Shown here: in pieces, positions 8,826 to 17,117 of the stretch
Layout: each line of letters begins with the position of its first letter
Position numbering within the stretch: position 1 is the first letter of the stretch
From: Streptomyces scabichelini
GTDB lineage: Bacteria; Actinomycetota; Actinomycetes; Streptomycetales; Streptomycetaceae
Direction of reading: 5' to 3'
DNA length: 46,697 nt
Assembly (NCBI RefSeq): GCF_011045015.1
Contig: NZ_JAAKZY010000068.1
Span: 1 to 46,697, forward strand
Program-made: the position numbers and the translations under genes
Notes under the pieces: generated by a model
Seen by the model: only the letters and a program-made list of their open reading frames with translations
What the model was told of the DNA's origin: nothing
Databases searched by the model: none

Positions 8826-9998
8826 GTGATTGAGGCATCTCGGCTGAAAAAGGTGTACGGCTCGGCATCCAAATCCGAATCCGAGTCCGACGGAGTGCAC
8901 GCGGTCGACGGCGTGACGTTCGACGTGGCGCCAGGAGAGCTCTTCGTGGTCATGGGGCTGTCGGGTTCCGGCAAGTCGACCCTGCTCCGCATGCTGAACC
9001 GGCTGGTGGAGCCGACCTCCGGTGAACTGCGCGTCGACGGCCGCGATGTGCTGACGATGGGTGACGCGGACCTCCGGGAGCTGCGCAACCGCAAGGTCAG
9101 CATGGTCTTCCAGCACTTCGCGCTGTTCCCGCACCGCACGGTCCGCGAGAACGCCGCTTACGGCATGCGTCTACGAGGAGTCGCCGAGTCCGAGCGACTC
9201 GACCGCGCCGACTGGGCGCTGCGGACGGTCGGCCTCGGTGACCGGGGCGATGCCTTTCCAGCTGAACTGTCCGGTGGTCAGCGGCAGCGTGTGGGTCTGG
9301 CCCGCGCGCTGGCCACGGACGCCGAGATCCTCCTCATGGACGAGCCGTTCAGCGCGCTCGACCCCCTGATCCGCCGCGACATGCAGGACCTGCTGCTGAC
9401 GCTGCAGCGGGACCTGCGCCGCACGATCGTCTTCGTCACCCACGACCTCAACGAGGCGATGCGCCTCGGCGACCGGATCATGGTCATGCGGGACGGACGC
9501 GTCGTACAGCTCGGAACCGCGACCGACATCCTCCACACGCCCGCCGACGACTACGTCCGCGACTTCGTCTCCGACGTCGACCGTTCACGCGTGCTGACCG
9601 CGAGCGCCATCATGCGCGAGCCGCTGATGACGGCGAGCGCGGACGACGATCCCCAGGACGTCCTGAGGAGACTGTCGAACATCGAGGCCGCAGGGGTCTA
9701 CGTACGGGACTCCGGACGCATCGCCGGAGTGGCGCGCGACGACCTGCTCGCCCAGGCGGTCCGGGAGGGCCGTACCTCCCTGCGCGAATGCCTGGTCGAC
9801 GAGTACGAGCGGACCGGCCCCGACACCCTGCTCGTCGACCTGTGCCCGCGGGTCGGACGGCACGCCGTGCCCCTTGCCGTCACCGACGACGACGGCCATC
9901 TCCTCGGTGTCGTCCCCCGGGCGGCACTCCTCACGGCACTGTCCGACCCCCGGAAGTCGGACGCGACCGATCCCCGGAGGGAGGCGGCGCATGTCTAG
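8826..9998 (+). CDS. proV: Quaternary-amine ABC importer ATPase with CBS-like tail (ProV/OpuAA type)
   Basis: 390 residues. Walker A is GLSGSGKST (44-52), the ABC signature LSGGQRQRVG lies near 148, Walker B LLMDEPFSALD near 170, and the H-loop FVTHDLNEA follows. The C-terminal 130 residues (from about 255) have a CBS-pair character (SAIMREPLMTASADDD, then GVVPRAALLTAL). This is typical of betaine importers, where it can sense ionic strength. The GTG at 8826 has GGAGG eight bases upstream. The stop overlaps the permease start by 8 bases. The ATPase powers import of glycine betaine or a related amine that feeds the demethylase operon across the divergent regulator. Confidence 0.92.
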   Translation: MIEASRLKKVYGSASKSESESDGVHAVDGVTFDVAPGELFVVMGLSGSGKSTLLRMLNRLVEPTSGELRVDGRDVLTMGDADLRELRNRKVSMVFQHFALFPHRTVRENAAYGMRLRGVAESERLDRADWALRTVGLGDRGDAFPAELSGGQRQRVGLARALATDAEILLMDEPFSALDPLIRRDMQDLLLTLQRDLRRTIVFVTHDLNEAMRLGDRIMVMRDGRVVQLGTATDILHTPADDYVRDFVSDVDRSRVLTASAIMREPLMTASADDDPQDVLRRLSNIEAAGVYVRDSGRIAGVARDDLLAQAVREGRTSLRECLVDEYERTGPDTLLVDLCPRVGRHAVPLAVTDDDGHLLGVVPRAALLTALSDPRKSDATDPRREAAHV

Positions 9999-10926
9999 CC
10001 CCTTGTTCACCATCGACCTCGGTACGCCGGTCAGTTCCGCCGTCGACTGGCTCACGCAGCACCTGGGCGGCGTCTTCGACGCCATCTCCTCGGTGATGAC
10101 CGAGCTGGTCAACGCCGTGCTCTTCGTCCTCACCGCACCGCATCCGCTCGTCATGACAGCGGTGTTCACGGTGCTCGCGTTCCTCGCCCGCAAGTGGGGC
10201 TTCGCCGCCTTCACCGTCGTCGCCTTCCTCCTCATCCAGGGCATGGGCCTGTGGACCGAGGCGATGCAGTCACTGGCAGTCGTACTCGTCGCCTCCGTCC
10301 TCGCCGTGGCCATCGGAGTGCCGATCGGCGTGTGGGCCGCCCGGGGCCGGGTGGCCAGCGCCGTCGTCCGGCCGGTGCTCGACTTCATGCAGACACTGCC
10401 GGTGTTCGTCTACCTCATCCCGGCCGTGTTCTTCTTCGGCATCGGCCTCGTCCCCGGAGTCGTCGCGACCACCGTCTTCGCCGTCCCGCCCGCCGTCCGC
10501 CTGACCGAACTGGGCATCCGGCAGGTCGACAAGGAGGTCGTCGAGGCCGCGCACGCCTTCGGCGCCAAGCCCCGCCAGATCCTGCGCGAGGTCCAACTCC
10601 CGCTCGCCCTGCCCTCGATCATGGCCGGCGTCAACCAGGTGATCATGCTCGCCCTGTCCATGGTGGTCATCGCCGGCATGGTCGGCGCCGCCGGCCTCGG
10701 CACCGTGGTCGTCCGCGGCATCAGCCAACTCGACGTGGGCGTCGGCTTCCAGGGCGGACTCGCCGTCGTCTTCCTCGCCATCTTCCTCGACCGCGTCACG
10801 GGCGCGCTGGCCACGCCGAGGCGACGCCGGGGCCGCACTCGGCCCACCTCGGCCGCCGACGCCACATCCGCTCCCGTCTCCGTCTCCGTCCCCGCCCCCG
10901 AATCCGCCGTCGCCGCTTCGGCGTGA
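9991..10926 (+). CDS. proW: ABC importer permease (ProW/OpuAB type)
   Basis: 311 residues with at least six hydrophobic segments and the binding-protein-dependent transport core (EAAHAFGAKPRQILREVQLP is the EAA loop that contacts the ATPase). The N-terminus is short, and the last 35 residues are a Pro/Ser/Ala tail after the final helix. The ATG lies within the end of the ATPase gene, so translation is coupled. It forms the membrane channel of the betaine-type importer together with the lipoprotein encoded next. Confidence 0.92.
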   Translation: MSSPLFTIDLGTPVSSAVDWLTQHLGGVFDAISSVMTELVNAVLFVLTAPHPLVMTAVFTVLAFLARKWGFAAFTVVAFLLIQGMGLWTEAMQSLAVVLVASVLAVAIGVPIGVWAARGRVASAVVRPVLDFMQTLPVFVYLIPAVFFFGIGLVPGVVATTVFAVPPAVRLTELGIRQVDKEVVEAAHAFGAKPRQILREVQLPLALPSIMAGVNQVIMLALSMVVIAGMVGAAGLGTVVVRGISQLDVGVGFQGGLAVVFLAIFLDRVTGALATPRRRRGRTRPTSAADATSAPVSVSVPAPESAVAASA

Positions 10927-10964
10927 AGACTCTCTGAGACTGCCTGAGAACAGGAAAACCGCTC

Positions 10965-11894
10965 ATGAACCGCACCTCACGCCGCTCCCGCGGCTCGCTC
11001 CTCCTCGGCTGTATCGCCGCCGTACTCACTCTGGTCACCACCGCGTGCAGCGGAGAGACCGCAAGCGTGGACTCCGGCTCCGGCTCCGGCGGGGGGAGCG
11101 ACGACTCGAAAACGGTGAAGATCGCCGTCGTCGAGGGCTGGGACGAGGGCACCTCCGCCACGTACCTCTGGAAGGAGATCCTCGAAGAGAAGGGCTACAA
11201 GGTTGACGTCCAGTCACTGGACGTGGCCAGCACCTTCACCGGCGTCGCGAACAAGCAGGTCGACCTCTACCTCGACGCCTGGCTGCCCAGCACCCACGAG
11301 TCGTACTGGAAGAAACTCGGCTCCAAGCTGGAGGTCACCTCCACCTGGTACGCACCGGCCGACCTCAATCTGACCGTCCCCACATACGTCAAGGACGTCA
11401 ACTCGATCGCCGACCTCAAGGCGCACGCCTCCGAGTTCGGCGGCCAGATCGTCGGCATCGAGGCGGGCTCCGGCCTGATGCGGCTCACGCGTGAGAGCGT
11501 CATGCCCGCCTACGGTCTCAAGGACGACTACCAGCTCACCGAGAGCAGCAGCTCCGCCATGCTCTCCGCGCTGCAGAACGCCATCGCGAAGAAGAAGCCG
11601 ATCGTGGCCACCCTGTGGCGACCGCACTGGGCGTACGCCAAGCTGCCGCTGAAGGTCCTCAAAGACCCCGAGGGCGCATACGGCGCCCCCGACAAGGTCC
11701 AGGCCATCGCCCCCAAGGGCTTCGCCGCCGACCACCCCGAACTGGCCGGCTGGCTCAAGAACTTCAAGCTCACCTCGGCCCAGCTGGGCAGCCTCGAACT
11801 GCTGCTTCAGGAGAAGGGCTCGGGCCATGAGCAGGAAGCCGCGAAGGAGTGGATCGGTGAGAACAAGCAGCTGGTCGACTCCTGGCTGAAGTGA
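10965..11894 (+). CDS. proX: Substrate-binding lipoprotein of the betaine-type importer (ProX/OpuAC)
   Basis: 309 residues. The signal peptide has an Arg-rich start, a hydrophobic core and a TTAC lipobox with Cys at about 28, then a Ser/Gly linker. The mature part is OpuAC-like. Trp and Tyr residues in EGWDEG, DAWLPSTHESYW and LWRPHWAY are placed as expected for the aromatic cage that holds a trimethylammonium group. It is the third gene of the importer operon, 38 bp after the permease, and is closed by a strong hairpin. Cage geometry suggests quaternary amines; exact ligand unknown. Confidence 0.92.
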   Translation: MNRTSRRSRGSLLLGCIAAVLTLVTTACSGETASVDSGSGSGGGSDDSKTVKIAVVEGWDEGTSATYLWKEILEEKGYKVDVQSLDVASTFTGVANKQVDLYLDAWLPSTHESYWKKLGSKLEVTSTWYAPADLNLTVPTYVKDVNSIADLKAHASEFGGQIVGIEAGSGLMRLTRESVMPAYGLKDDYQLTESSSSAMLSALQNAIAKKKPIVATLWRPHWAYAKLPLKVLKDPEGAYGAPDKVQAIAPKGFAADHPELAGWLKNFKLTSAQLGSLELLLQEKGSGHEQEAAKEWIGENKQLVDSWLK

Positions 11895-11895
11895 G

Positions 11896-11950
11896 CCGCA
11901 CAGGGAGAAGACCGTGCCGGGTGGTTCGGACCGGTCTTCTCCCTGTGCGG
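11896..11950 (+). terminator. Strong hairpin terminator after the importer operon
   Basis: Perfect 19-bp inverted arms (11896-11914 and 11932-11950) with a 17-base loop begin two bases after the proX stop codon. There is no U-tract, as is common in Streptomyces. It may also serve the convergent small membrane-protein gene. Confidence 0.88.
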
Positions 11951-11983
11951 AGCGCAAGGGGGGCCGAGCCACGTCGAAGGTGT

Positions 11984-12433
11984 TCAGCTGCCGTACAGCC
12001 AGCTGTCGTACGCGGCGTTGTCGACCAGGTGGTAGAGCCCGAGCGCGCCGGGGAAGAGCACAAGGGCGAGGACTCCAGCTCGTAGGAAAACCGGCGCCAC
12101 GATGGTGACGCTTTCGGACTGGCCGGTGATCGTGCGCCAGTCGCGCAAGCGTCTGATGTCGCCCGAGCAAGCCGCCCAAAAGCCGCCTCCGACGACGATC
12201 CCCACCCCGGCGAAGACCATGGAGAACCCTGCCACCACGGCAAGGAAGGTCTCGCGGTCATGATGGTCGGCGACGAAGAGTGCGCCCACGCAGAGCAGGG
12301 CGACAGCGGCGATACCCTGCACCGCTCCTCGCACCACGACCCCCTTGAAGCGCAACCGTGGCAGACGTACGCCCTCCTCGTCCGTGGCCCGTTGTGGGGC
12401 CTGCTGTGCTCCGGTGCGTTGTGTACGCGTCAT
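11984..12433 (-). CDS. Small membrane protein of unknown function
   Basis: 149 residues with an N-terminal charged stretch, then four hydrophobic segments (VVVRGAVQGIAAVALLCVG, the FLAVVAGFSMVFAG region, a segment after SVTIVAPVF, and a short C-terminal one). No motif is recognised. The ATG at 12433 (MTRTQRTG) is chosen because upstream residues in the longer frame lack a membrane or domain pattern. Its terminator side faces the importer operon. Nothing links it to its neighbours. Confidence 0.6.
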   Translation of the reverse strand: MTRTQRTGAQQAPQRATDEEGVRLPRLRFKGVVVRGAVQGIAAVALLCVGALFVADHHDRETFLAVVAGFSMVFAGVGIVVGGGFWAACSGDIRRLRDWRTITGQSESVTIVAPVFLRAGVLALVLFPGALGLYHLVDNAAYDSWLYGS

Positions 12434-12780
12434 GGGCGGCAGGCTATCCGGGAGTGGAAAGCCGCCGACGTCCCCACGCGGCAAGGCTCGCGTACACCCC
12501 TTGTCACAGTGGCCGCCCCGCGTTTCATGCCGCTCAGCGCCGAGCAAGAACGGCACGCCGTCGATAGTGAGGATGCTCTGGGCCGGGTCCGGGTGTACGG
12601 GAGCGCGTCGAGGCCACCCCCCCCACCATGGTGATGCTCGGCGGGGCGTGCGGTGTCCACGACGCGTCCCTGGTCGAGATGGTCTCCGGCACCATCCTTT
12701 CTTGCCTGGTGCACGGATGGCCGGCTCAGGTCACGTTGAGCCGCGGCAGCACCGTGCGGCCGCAGTGTCCGGCTGACGGC
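12434..12780. other. Intergenic stretch without a supported gene
   Basis: 347 bases between two minus-strand genes. No reading frame here shows a domain or a good RBS. A long plus-strand frame starting at 12628 is antisense to the PhoX gene and is not accepted. The promoter of the small membrane-protein gene should lie here but was not identified. Confidence 0.5.
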
Positions 12781-14139
12781 TCAGAGGGCGCCCTGGGTCC
12801 AGGGGCCGGTGATCGCGAAGGTGATGCCGGGGGTCTGGATGTTCACGAACAGCCAGTTGCCGTGCTTCGGTTCGAACACCGAGCCGGCCCACTCCGAGCC
12901 CCTGTGGTCGCCGGCCGGGACGTTCTTGCCGGCGGTGCCGCCGCGCAGGTCGACGTTGTTGGTGGCGAAGCGGAAGATCTCGCCCTGCGCAGTCAGTCCG
13001 TGGACGTACTCGGTGCCGCCGCCGTCCTCGCAGAGCAGCAGGCCGCCGCGGGGGCTGACGCACATGTTGTCCGGTGCGTTGAGCACGTCGGCGCCGGGGG
13101 AGGCGAAGAGCACCCGGAACTCGTCGGTGGCGGGGTCGAGTTCGAAGACCTGGCCCTGGCGGGCCGGTCCGCCGTCGGTCGTGATCACGTAGATGCGGTC
13201 GTTGCCGTACCAGGCGCCCTCGAGACGGCTGAACACCGCGGCGCCGTTCGCCTGCGCCTGGACCCGCACCGTGTCCGTGGCCGGGTCGACGTCGTCCACG
13301 GGCACCCAGGAGACGGTGCCGTACGCCTTCTCGCCGTCGAGGCGGGTGTCGTACGTCGTCGTGCCGATGCGCATGGCCTCCAGCCGGCCGCCCTTGGACA
13401 GGTCGCCGGGCACCGCCGGTACGAAGCGGTAGAGCGAGGCGTCGCCGCGGTCCTCGGTCTCGTAGACGTAGCCGGTCGCCGGGTCGATGGCGATGGCCTC
13501 GTGGTTGAACCGGCCCATGGCCTTGTAGGGCTCGGGGTTGCCCTTGCCTTCCGAGGCCACTTCGAAGATGTAGCCGTGGCGCTTGCCCGCAGTGGTGGAG
13601 AAGGTTTCCTCGCAGGTGAGCCAGGTGTTCCACGGGGTGGCGCCGCCGGCGCAGTTGCGGATGGTGCCGCCGAGGCTGCCGTAGGACTCCAGCCATTGCC
13701 CGGCGTCCGGGTCGAAGACCAGGGTGGTGGTGCCGCCGCCGGCCTCGGGGTTGTAGGCCGGGGCGGTGAAGGCGGGGCCGACGCCGCGCTCGTGGTTGCG
13801 GACGAGGTGGACCCGGTCCCCGTAGCGGAAGGCCGCCATGCCGTCGTGCGCGCCCGGGGTGCGCACCCCGTCGTCCATGAGGTCGTTCGTCCAGCCGTAG
13901 GAGATGTACTCGAAACCGCGCGGCAGTTGCAGCAGTTCCAGACCGGTTGCCTGGTCCTTGACCGGGCGCAGCGGGCCGTACCCCGCGTCGAATTCCAGCT
14001 TGGCCGGCGCGGCTGCCGCAGTCCGTGCCGCGAGGGCCTGGAACGGGACAGACGCGGCCGCGGCCACCGCAGCCCCGCGCAGAAGGGTGCGTCGTTCAAA
14101 ACCGGAACCGGTCGGTCTTCCGTTGGACTTGCCTGTCAT
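12781..14139 (-). CDS. Tat-exported PhoX/DUF839-family protein
   Basis: 452 residues. A Tat signal (ERRTLLRG followed by an alanine-rich core) ends near AAAAPAK. The body is the DUF839/PhoX beta-propeller: LVRNHERG, GGTTTLVFDPDAGQW, NHEAIAIDPATGYVYETED, APDNMCVSPRGGLLLCEDG. PhoX enzymes are calcium/iron alkaline phosphatases; many Streptomyces DUF839 proteins are annotated as such without proof. The full length of the domain is present. A degraded C-terminal piece of a second DUF839 gene lies downstream at 14454-14586 in the same orientation, so a duplication once existed here. No Pho box was identified. Confidence 0.85.
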   Translation of the reverse strand: MTGKSNGRPTGSGFERRTLLRGAAVAAAASVPFQALAARTAAAAPAKLEFDAGYGPLRPVKDQATGLELLQLPRGFEYISYGWTNDLMDDGVRTPGAHDGMAAFRYGDRVHLVRNHERGVGPAFTAPAYNPEAGGGTTTLVFDPDAGQWLESYGSLGGTIRNCAGGATPWNTWLTCEETFSTTAGKRHGYIFEVASEGKGNPEPYKAMGRFNHEAIAIDPATGYVYETEDRGDASLYRFVPAVPGDLSKGGRLEAMRIGTTTYDTRLDGEKAYGTVSWVPVDDVDPATDTVRVQAQANGAAVFSRLEGAWYGNDRIYVITTDGGPARQGQVFELDPATDEFRVLFASPGADVLNAPDNMCVSPRGGLLLCEDGGGTEYVHGLTAQGEIFRFATNNVDLRGGTAGKNVPAGDHRGSEWAGSVFEPKHGNWLFVNIQTPGITFAITGPWTQGAL

Positions 14140-14335
14140 GGGAGTCCTCTCGATGCAACGGACCGGGGGGCGGCGACCGTCACCCTAGGACCGAGCCCAT
14201 GGTCCGATTCCCAACGGAAGGTGATCGTTGGGAGAACCTCTTCCAGGTCCCAGCGGACCAGGCGGTTCGTACGCCGGTCAGTGGCTGTCGGCGGGTTCGC
14301 CGCTGAGCGTCGTGTGGATGCGGGCGCTGGGGACA

Positions 14336-14367
14336 GCCGGTTGCCGCCTTGTTCGACGGCAACCGGC
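14336..14367. terminator. Hairpin with 11-bp perfect arms
   Basis: GCCGGTTGCCG (14336-14346) and CGGCAACCGGC (14357-14367) flank a 10-base loop, followed by CTT. It lies between the PhoX gene's upstream region and the remnant island. It probably ends transcription of the degraded PhoX fragment. The rest of 14140-14453 shows nothing else. Confidence 0.6.
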
Positions 14368-14453
14368 CTTCGTTGAGGGTGGATGTCGTCGCCGACAGGC
14401 CGGTGATGGTTGGACGGTGTGCGCTGTGCCGCCCGACTACCACCGGATCGCTG

Positions 14454-14586
14454 TCAGGCGGTGGTGCGGAAGGGGCCGGTGACCTCGTAGGTGATGCCGC
14501 CGGAGGAGCTGCCGGTGGTGCCGCGCTGGCTGGAGAAGTACAGCCGCCTGCCGTCGGGGGAGAAGGCCGGGCCGGTGATCATCTTC
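14454..14586 (-). pseudogene. C-terminal remnant of a second PhoX/DUF839 gene
   Basis: The minus strand encodes GPAFSPDGRRLYFSSQRG and ends GITYEVTGPFRTTA. This is the typical C-terminus of DUF839/PhoX proteins, but only about 40 residues remain. At about 14586 the homology stops and a plus-strand serine-recombinase fragment begins. It is a recombination scar at the left edge of the remnant island. Confidence 0.7.
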
Positions 14587-14930
14587 TGCACGCAGTGCGA
14601 GCGTCGCTTCCACGGCAAGCCGAGCAAGGGGATCAATCACTACGTCTGCGCGCCGAAGAAGCCGTACCGTGCTGCGGACCACCCGCTGGCATCTGGGTGC
14701 CGGAGACGGGCATGGTCGAAGGCCTCGGCGTCTTCCTGTCCGACCAGGTGCTCGGCGAGTACCGGCGAGACCTGCTCACCGAATCCCTGGACCAGATGGA
14801 CACCGACGCCCAGCACGAACGGGAGCTGCGCGCGGCGTCACTGCGCCAGGCCATCGCCGAGGCTGAGACCACGAGCAAGCGACTCCTACGCGGCCTGGAA
14901 GCGGCCTGGAAATGGTCGACAACCCCGACT
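14587..14930 (+). pseudogene. Serine-recombinase fragment, frameshifted
   Basis: The fragment starts with a zinc-ribbon piece (CTQCERRFHGKPSKGINHYV), as in large serine recombinases. It then shifts frame to the coiled-coil region (ETGMVEGLGVFLSDQVLGEY and following Glu/Arg/Leu-rich helix). An 11-bp tandem duplication (GCGGCCTGGAA twice, about 14890-14911) causes another shift; the frame after it reads LEMVDNPDSNLR, as expected for the family. The catalytic N-terminal domain is absent. The fragment runs straight into a tRNA-Arg-derived sequence. Confidence 0.7.
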
Positions 14931-14957
14931 CGAACCTGCGGCCAAGCGCTTAGAAGG
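14927..14957. repeat. 31-bp copy of the internal part of tRNA-Arg (candidate att site)
   Basis: Identical over 31 bases, and in the same orientation, to 25542-25572 inside the tRNA-Arg gene. It covers the 3' side of the anticodon arm, the variable loop, and most of the T arm. Flanking bases differ on both sides, so it is not a whole tRNA gene. Such copies mark the distal end of tRNA-integrated elements. Confidence 0.7.
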
Positions 14958-15055
14958 TGTCAGGGGTTAAGCGATGTGCTCACCTGCGTAAAAGCAGGTC
15001 GCGCGCGAACGAAAGTCGCCAAGTCGCTTGCTGTCACTTTCTGCACTCATCGGCT

Positions 15056-15102
15056 GCCCTGCTGCTCCTGCTCGCCATGGGTGCTGGAGCAGTAGGCAGG
15101 GC
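15056..15102. other. Long imperfect hairpin
   Basis: GCCCTGCTGCTCC (15056-15068) pairs with GGAGCA and GCAGGGC (15086-15102), interrupted by four bases. It lies downstream of the toxin gene's 3' end at 15182 and could terminate the toxin-antitoxin transcript. Confidence 0.4.
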
Positions 15103-15181
15103 TCCGCGGGACCCTGTATGCGGGAGCGCATCGCTCGCCGGCGTCGGGCGGTCCCGCCGTGGCGGTCGCTCAGGCGCGGTG

Positions 15182-15640
15182 CTACCGGTCGTGCAGAACC
15201 TCGGGCCGCGTTACGGGCACGATGGTGATCAAGTCGCCGAGGCCCTTGAAGTCATCGGGGTTGGTGGTGAAGAGGGGGAGTTCCTCGGCGGCCGCGATGG
15301 CGGCGATCATCAGGTCGGCCACACGGCGACGGGGCTGGCGGCCTGCGGAGACGACGGCGGCGCAGATTCTGCCGTAGATGCGGGCCGCCTCCACGTCGAA
15401 GGGAATGGGGTCGAATTCGTTCTCAGCGCGCTGCAGGACGTCCACGCGGCGGGCCCGCTCGGCGTGTTCGTCGTAGTCGCTCTGCTCATCGCTGCCGCGT
15501 ACCTGGTGCGGGCCTGCGGAGAGTTCCGCGAGGGTGATGGTGCTGATGGCCATCTCGGCGGGCAACTCGTCGGCGTCGATCCACTTGCGCAAGATCATGA
15601 TGTTGGTATCAAGCAGACCTTGCTCGTGCTCAACGGGCAT
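15182..15640 (-). CDS. vapC: PIN-domain toxin (VapC/FitB-like ribonuclease)
   Basis: 152 residues. The acidic PIN residues are visible: D11 in LLDTNIMI, E39 in TLAELSAG, D109 in RRRVADLMIAA, and the TTNPDDF motif near the C-terminus. PIN toxins cut RNA, often tRNA or rRNA, in a Mg-dependent way. The ATG at 15640 lies 11 bases inside the 3' end of the antitoxin gene, so the two are coupled, with antitoxin first. It is located just inside the left end of the remnant island, where such a pair would stabilise the element. Confidence 0.9.
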   Translation of the reverse strand: MPVEHEQGLLDTNIMILRKWIDADELPAEMAISTITLAELSAGPHQVRGSDEQSDYDEHAERARRVDVLQRAENEFDPIPFDVEAARIYGRICAAVVSAGRQPRRRVADLMIAAIAAAEELPLFTTNPDDFKGLGDLITIVPVTRPEVLHDR

Positions 15641-15899
15641 ACGGGTCGTCCAACTCTTGCTCGAGGACGGCATTCTGGTCGTCGCGGAAGGCGTCCAGCG
15701 AGATGTCAGGGGCGGTGCGTGACATGGCCGCGAACTCGGCACGGGGAACGAAGCGGCGACGGCGGCGGAGCGGGACCAGCTCGCCGACCCGGTGCCCGTC
15801 GCGGGTGACGGTGAACGCCTGTCCTCCCTGGACGGCGTCCATGATCTCTTTGGAACGAGTGCGTAGATCGCGCTGCGTGATCTCGGGCTTCGCTGTCAT
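15630..15899 (-). CDS. Phd/YefM-type antitoxin
   Basis: 89 residues from ATG 15899; GTG 15908 is an alternative start three codons upstream. The N-terminus (TQRDLRTRSKEIMDAVQGGQ, then FTVTRDGHRVGELVPL) is the Phd DNA-binding fold. The C-terminal acidic part should wrap the toxin. It pairs with the PIN toxin gene it overlaps. Two GTGCTAC repeats 10 bp apart lie just upstream and are probably its own operator. Confidence 0.88.
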   Translation of the reverse strand: MTAKPEITQRDLRTRSKEIMDAVQGGQAFTVTRDGHRVGELVPLRRRRRFVPRAEFAAMSRTAPDISLDAFRDDQNAVLEQELDDPYAR

Positions 15900-15920
15900 G
15901 GAGCCCACGATAGCGAAGGT

Positions 15921-15937
15921 GTGCTACCAGGTGCTAC
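15921..15937. promoter_or_regulatory. Direct repeat GTGCTAC x2, one helical turn apart (antitoxin operator)
   Basis: Copies at 15921-15927 and 15931-15937 lie 22-38 bp upstream of the antitoxin ATG on the opposite strand. The spacing puts both on the same face of DNA, fitting cooperative binding by a Phd-type autorepressor. Confidence 0.5.
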
Positions 15938-16220
15938 ATCGTGCCCCGGGTGTGGATTCGTCGACGAGGGTTGCTGCTGCCACGACGCCGGGTCTGTCTC
16001 TGTCCGCGATCGTGTGCCGGGTGAGGCGCTTGCTCACAGAGAGATGTGCGCGCCGTAAACGGAAGAGCCCCTCACGCGTATCCGCAGGTGAGAGGCATCT
16101 TTGCGCCCCCGGCGGGGCACCGACAGCATCTGTACGGGCCCGGAGCCGCCGTGAGCTGGTGCTTTCCGGCACGGTGGCGGTGCCGCGGGTGCGTCGGCGC
16201 CGGCGTAGGGGTGGTTCCCG

Positions 16221-17117
16221 GTGACCGCTCCGAGCGAAACGCCGCGCGGTGAGGCTGCGGGCGTCCGTGACGCTCCTCCGAGCGGCACTGATCCGGGCGT
16301 CGGCCTTGAGGGGTGGGTACGGCGGTGCTGCGCGCTGGTGGTGGCGTCGGTGGCCGGGTACGCCTCGTACGTGCATCAGCGGGAGTTCGCCCTGCAGGGT
16401 GGGGCGGATGTGGTGAGTGCGACGTTATGGCCGTTGTCGGTGGACGGCTTGTTGCTGCTTGCGACGGTGGGGCTGTTGAACCCGTCCCGTGATGTGGGGC
16501 GTCGAACGCGGGCCGTGGTGTGGCTGGCCTTTCTCCTCGGTATTGCAGTCTCTCTGGCGGCGAATGTGGCGGCTGCGCCTGCATTGGCGTGGACTCCGAT
16601 GCTGGTGGCGGGCTGGCCGCCGGTCGCCCTGCTGCTGTCGGTGGAGTTGCTGGTGCACCGTCCCGCCGTTCGTGACCACGGCGAGAGTCCGGAAGGCCCC
16701 TCGGAGCTGTGCGACGAGACTCGGCGAGAGGGCGCCTCGCGGCGAGACCGAGAGATGAGGGGAGCGGATGGTCGTGGGGGAGACCTGGCGGAGCGAGACG
16801 AGACCGAGACTGTGCGGCGAGAGACGGGTCGCGGCAGCCGAGAGCCGACAGGCGGTGACGAGCCAGGGCATCCAGAGGTTCGGTCCGTGAGTGATGGTCC
16901 GTCGCGGTCTGCAGCTGGGGCGACGGCAGAGGAGGTGATGTGGGAGCACTTCCGGCGGCAGTTGGCTGCGGGGCGGGTGGCCAGTGGCGCGGAGCTGGAT
17001 CGGGTGGCGGGTACGAACAACTACGGGCGGGCCGTGCTGGCCCGTTGGCGCCGGACCGGCCGGATTTCGGAAACGGTGGATGGGGCGCGCGTGAGCGGAC
17101 GGCGCAGCCACTCATGA
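16221..17117 (+). CDS. DUF2637 protein, SpdB-like transfer protein
   Basis: 298 residues. Four hydrophobic segments lie in the first 155 residues (ALVVASVAGYASYVHQ, ATLWPLSVDGLLLLATVGLL, VVWLAFLLGIAVSLAANVAA, MLVAGWPPVALLLSVELLVH). A charged Arg/Glu-rich linker follows, then a helix-turn-helix-like C-terminus (EEVMWEHFRRQLAAG, GAELDRVAGTNNYGRAVLARW). This is the layout of SpdB-like DUF2637 proteins of Streptomyces conjugative elements, thought to help spread DNA through mycelium. Starts at GTG 16221. The end overlaps the recombinase fragment on the other strand by 6 bases. It is probably a relic of a former AICE. A broken paralogue lies at 24707-25412. Confidence 0.8.
   Translation: MTAPSETPRGEAAGVRDAPPSGTDPGVGLEGWVRRCCALVVASVAGYASYVHQREFALQGGADVVSATLWPLSVDGLLLLATVGLLNPSRDVGRRTRAVVWLAFLLGIAVSLAANVAAAPALAWTPMLVAGWPPVALLLSVELLVHRPAVRDHGESPEGPSELCDETRREGASRRDREMRGADGRGGDLAERDETETVRRETGRGSREPTGGDEPGHPEVRSVSDGPSRSAAGATAEEVMWEHFRRQLAAGRVASGAELDRVAGTNNYGRAVLARWRRTGRISETVDGARVSGRRSHS

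Noticed and set aside
12628..14376. 582-codon plus-strand frame opposite the PhoX gene
   Set aside because: Composition is Val/Ala/Gly/Arg shadow-like; the minus strand carries a Tat signal and the whole DUF839 fold.
15056..15102. Hairpin as a small RNA gene
   Set aside because: Only a stem-loop is visible; no promoter or conserved secondary structure beyond it can be shown.
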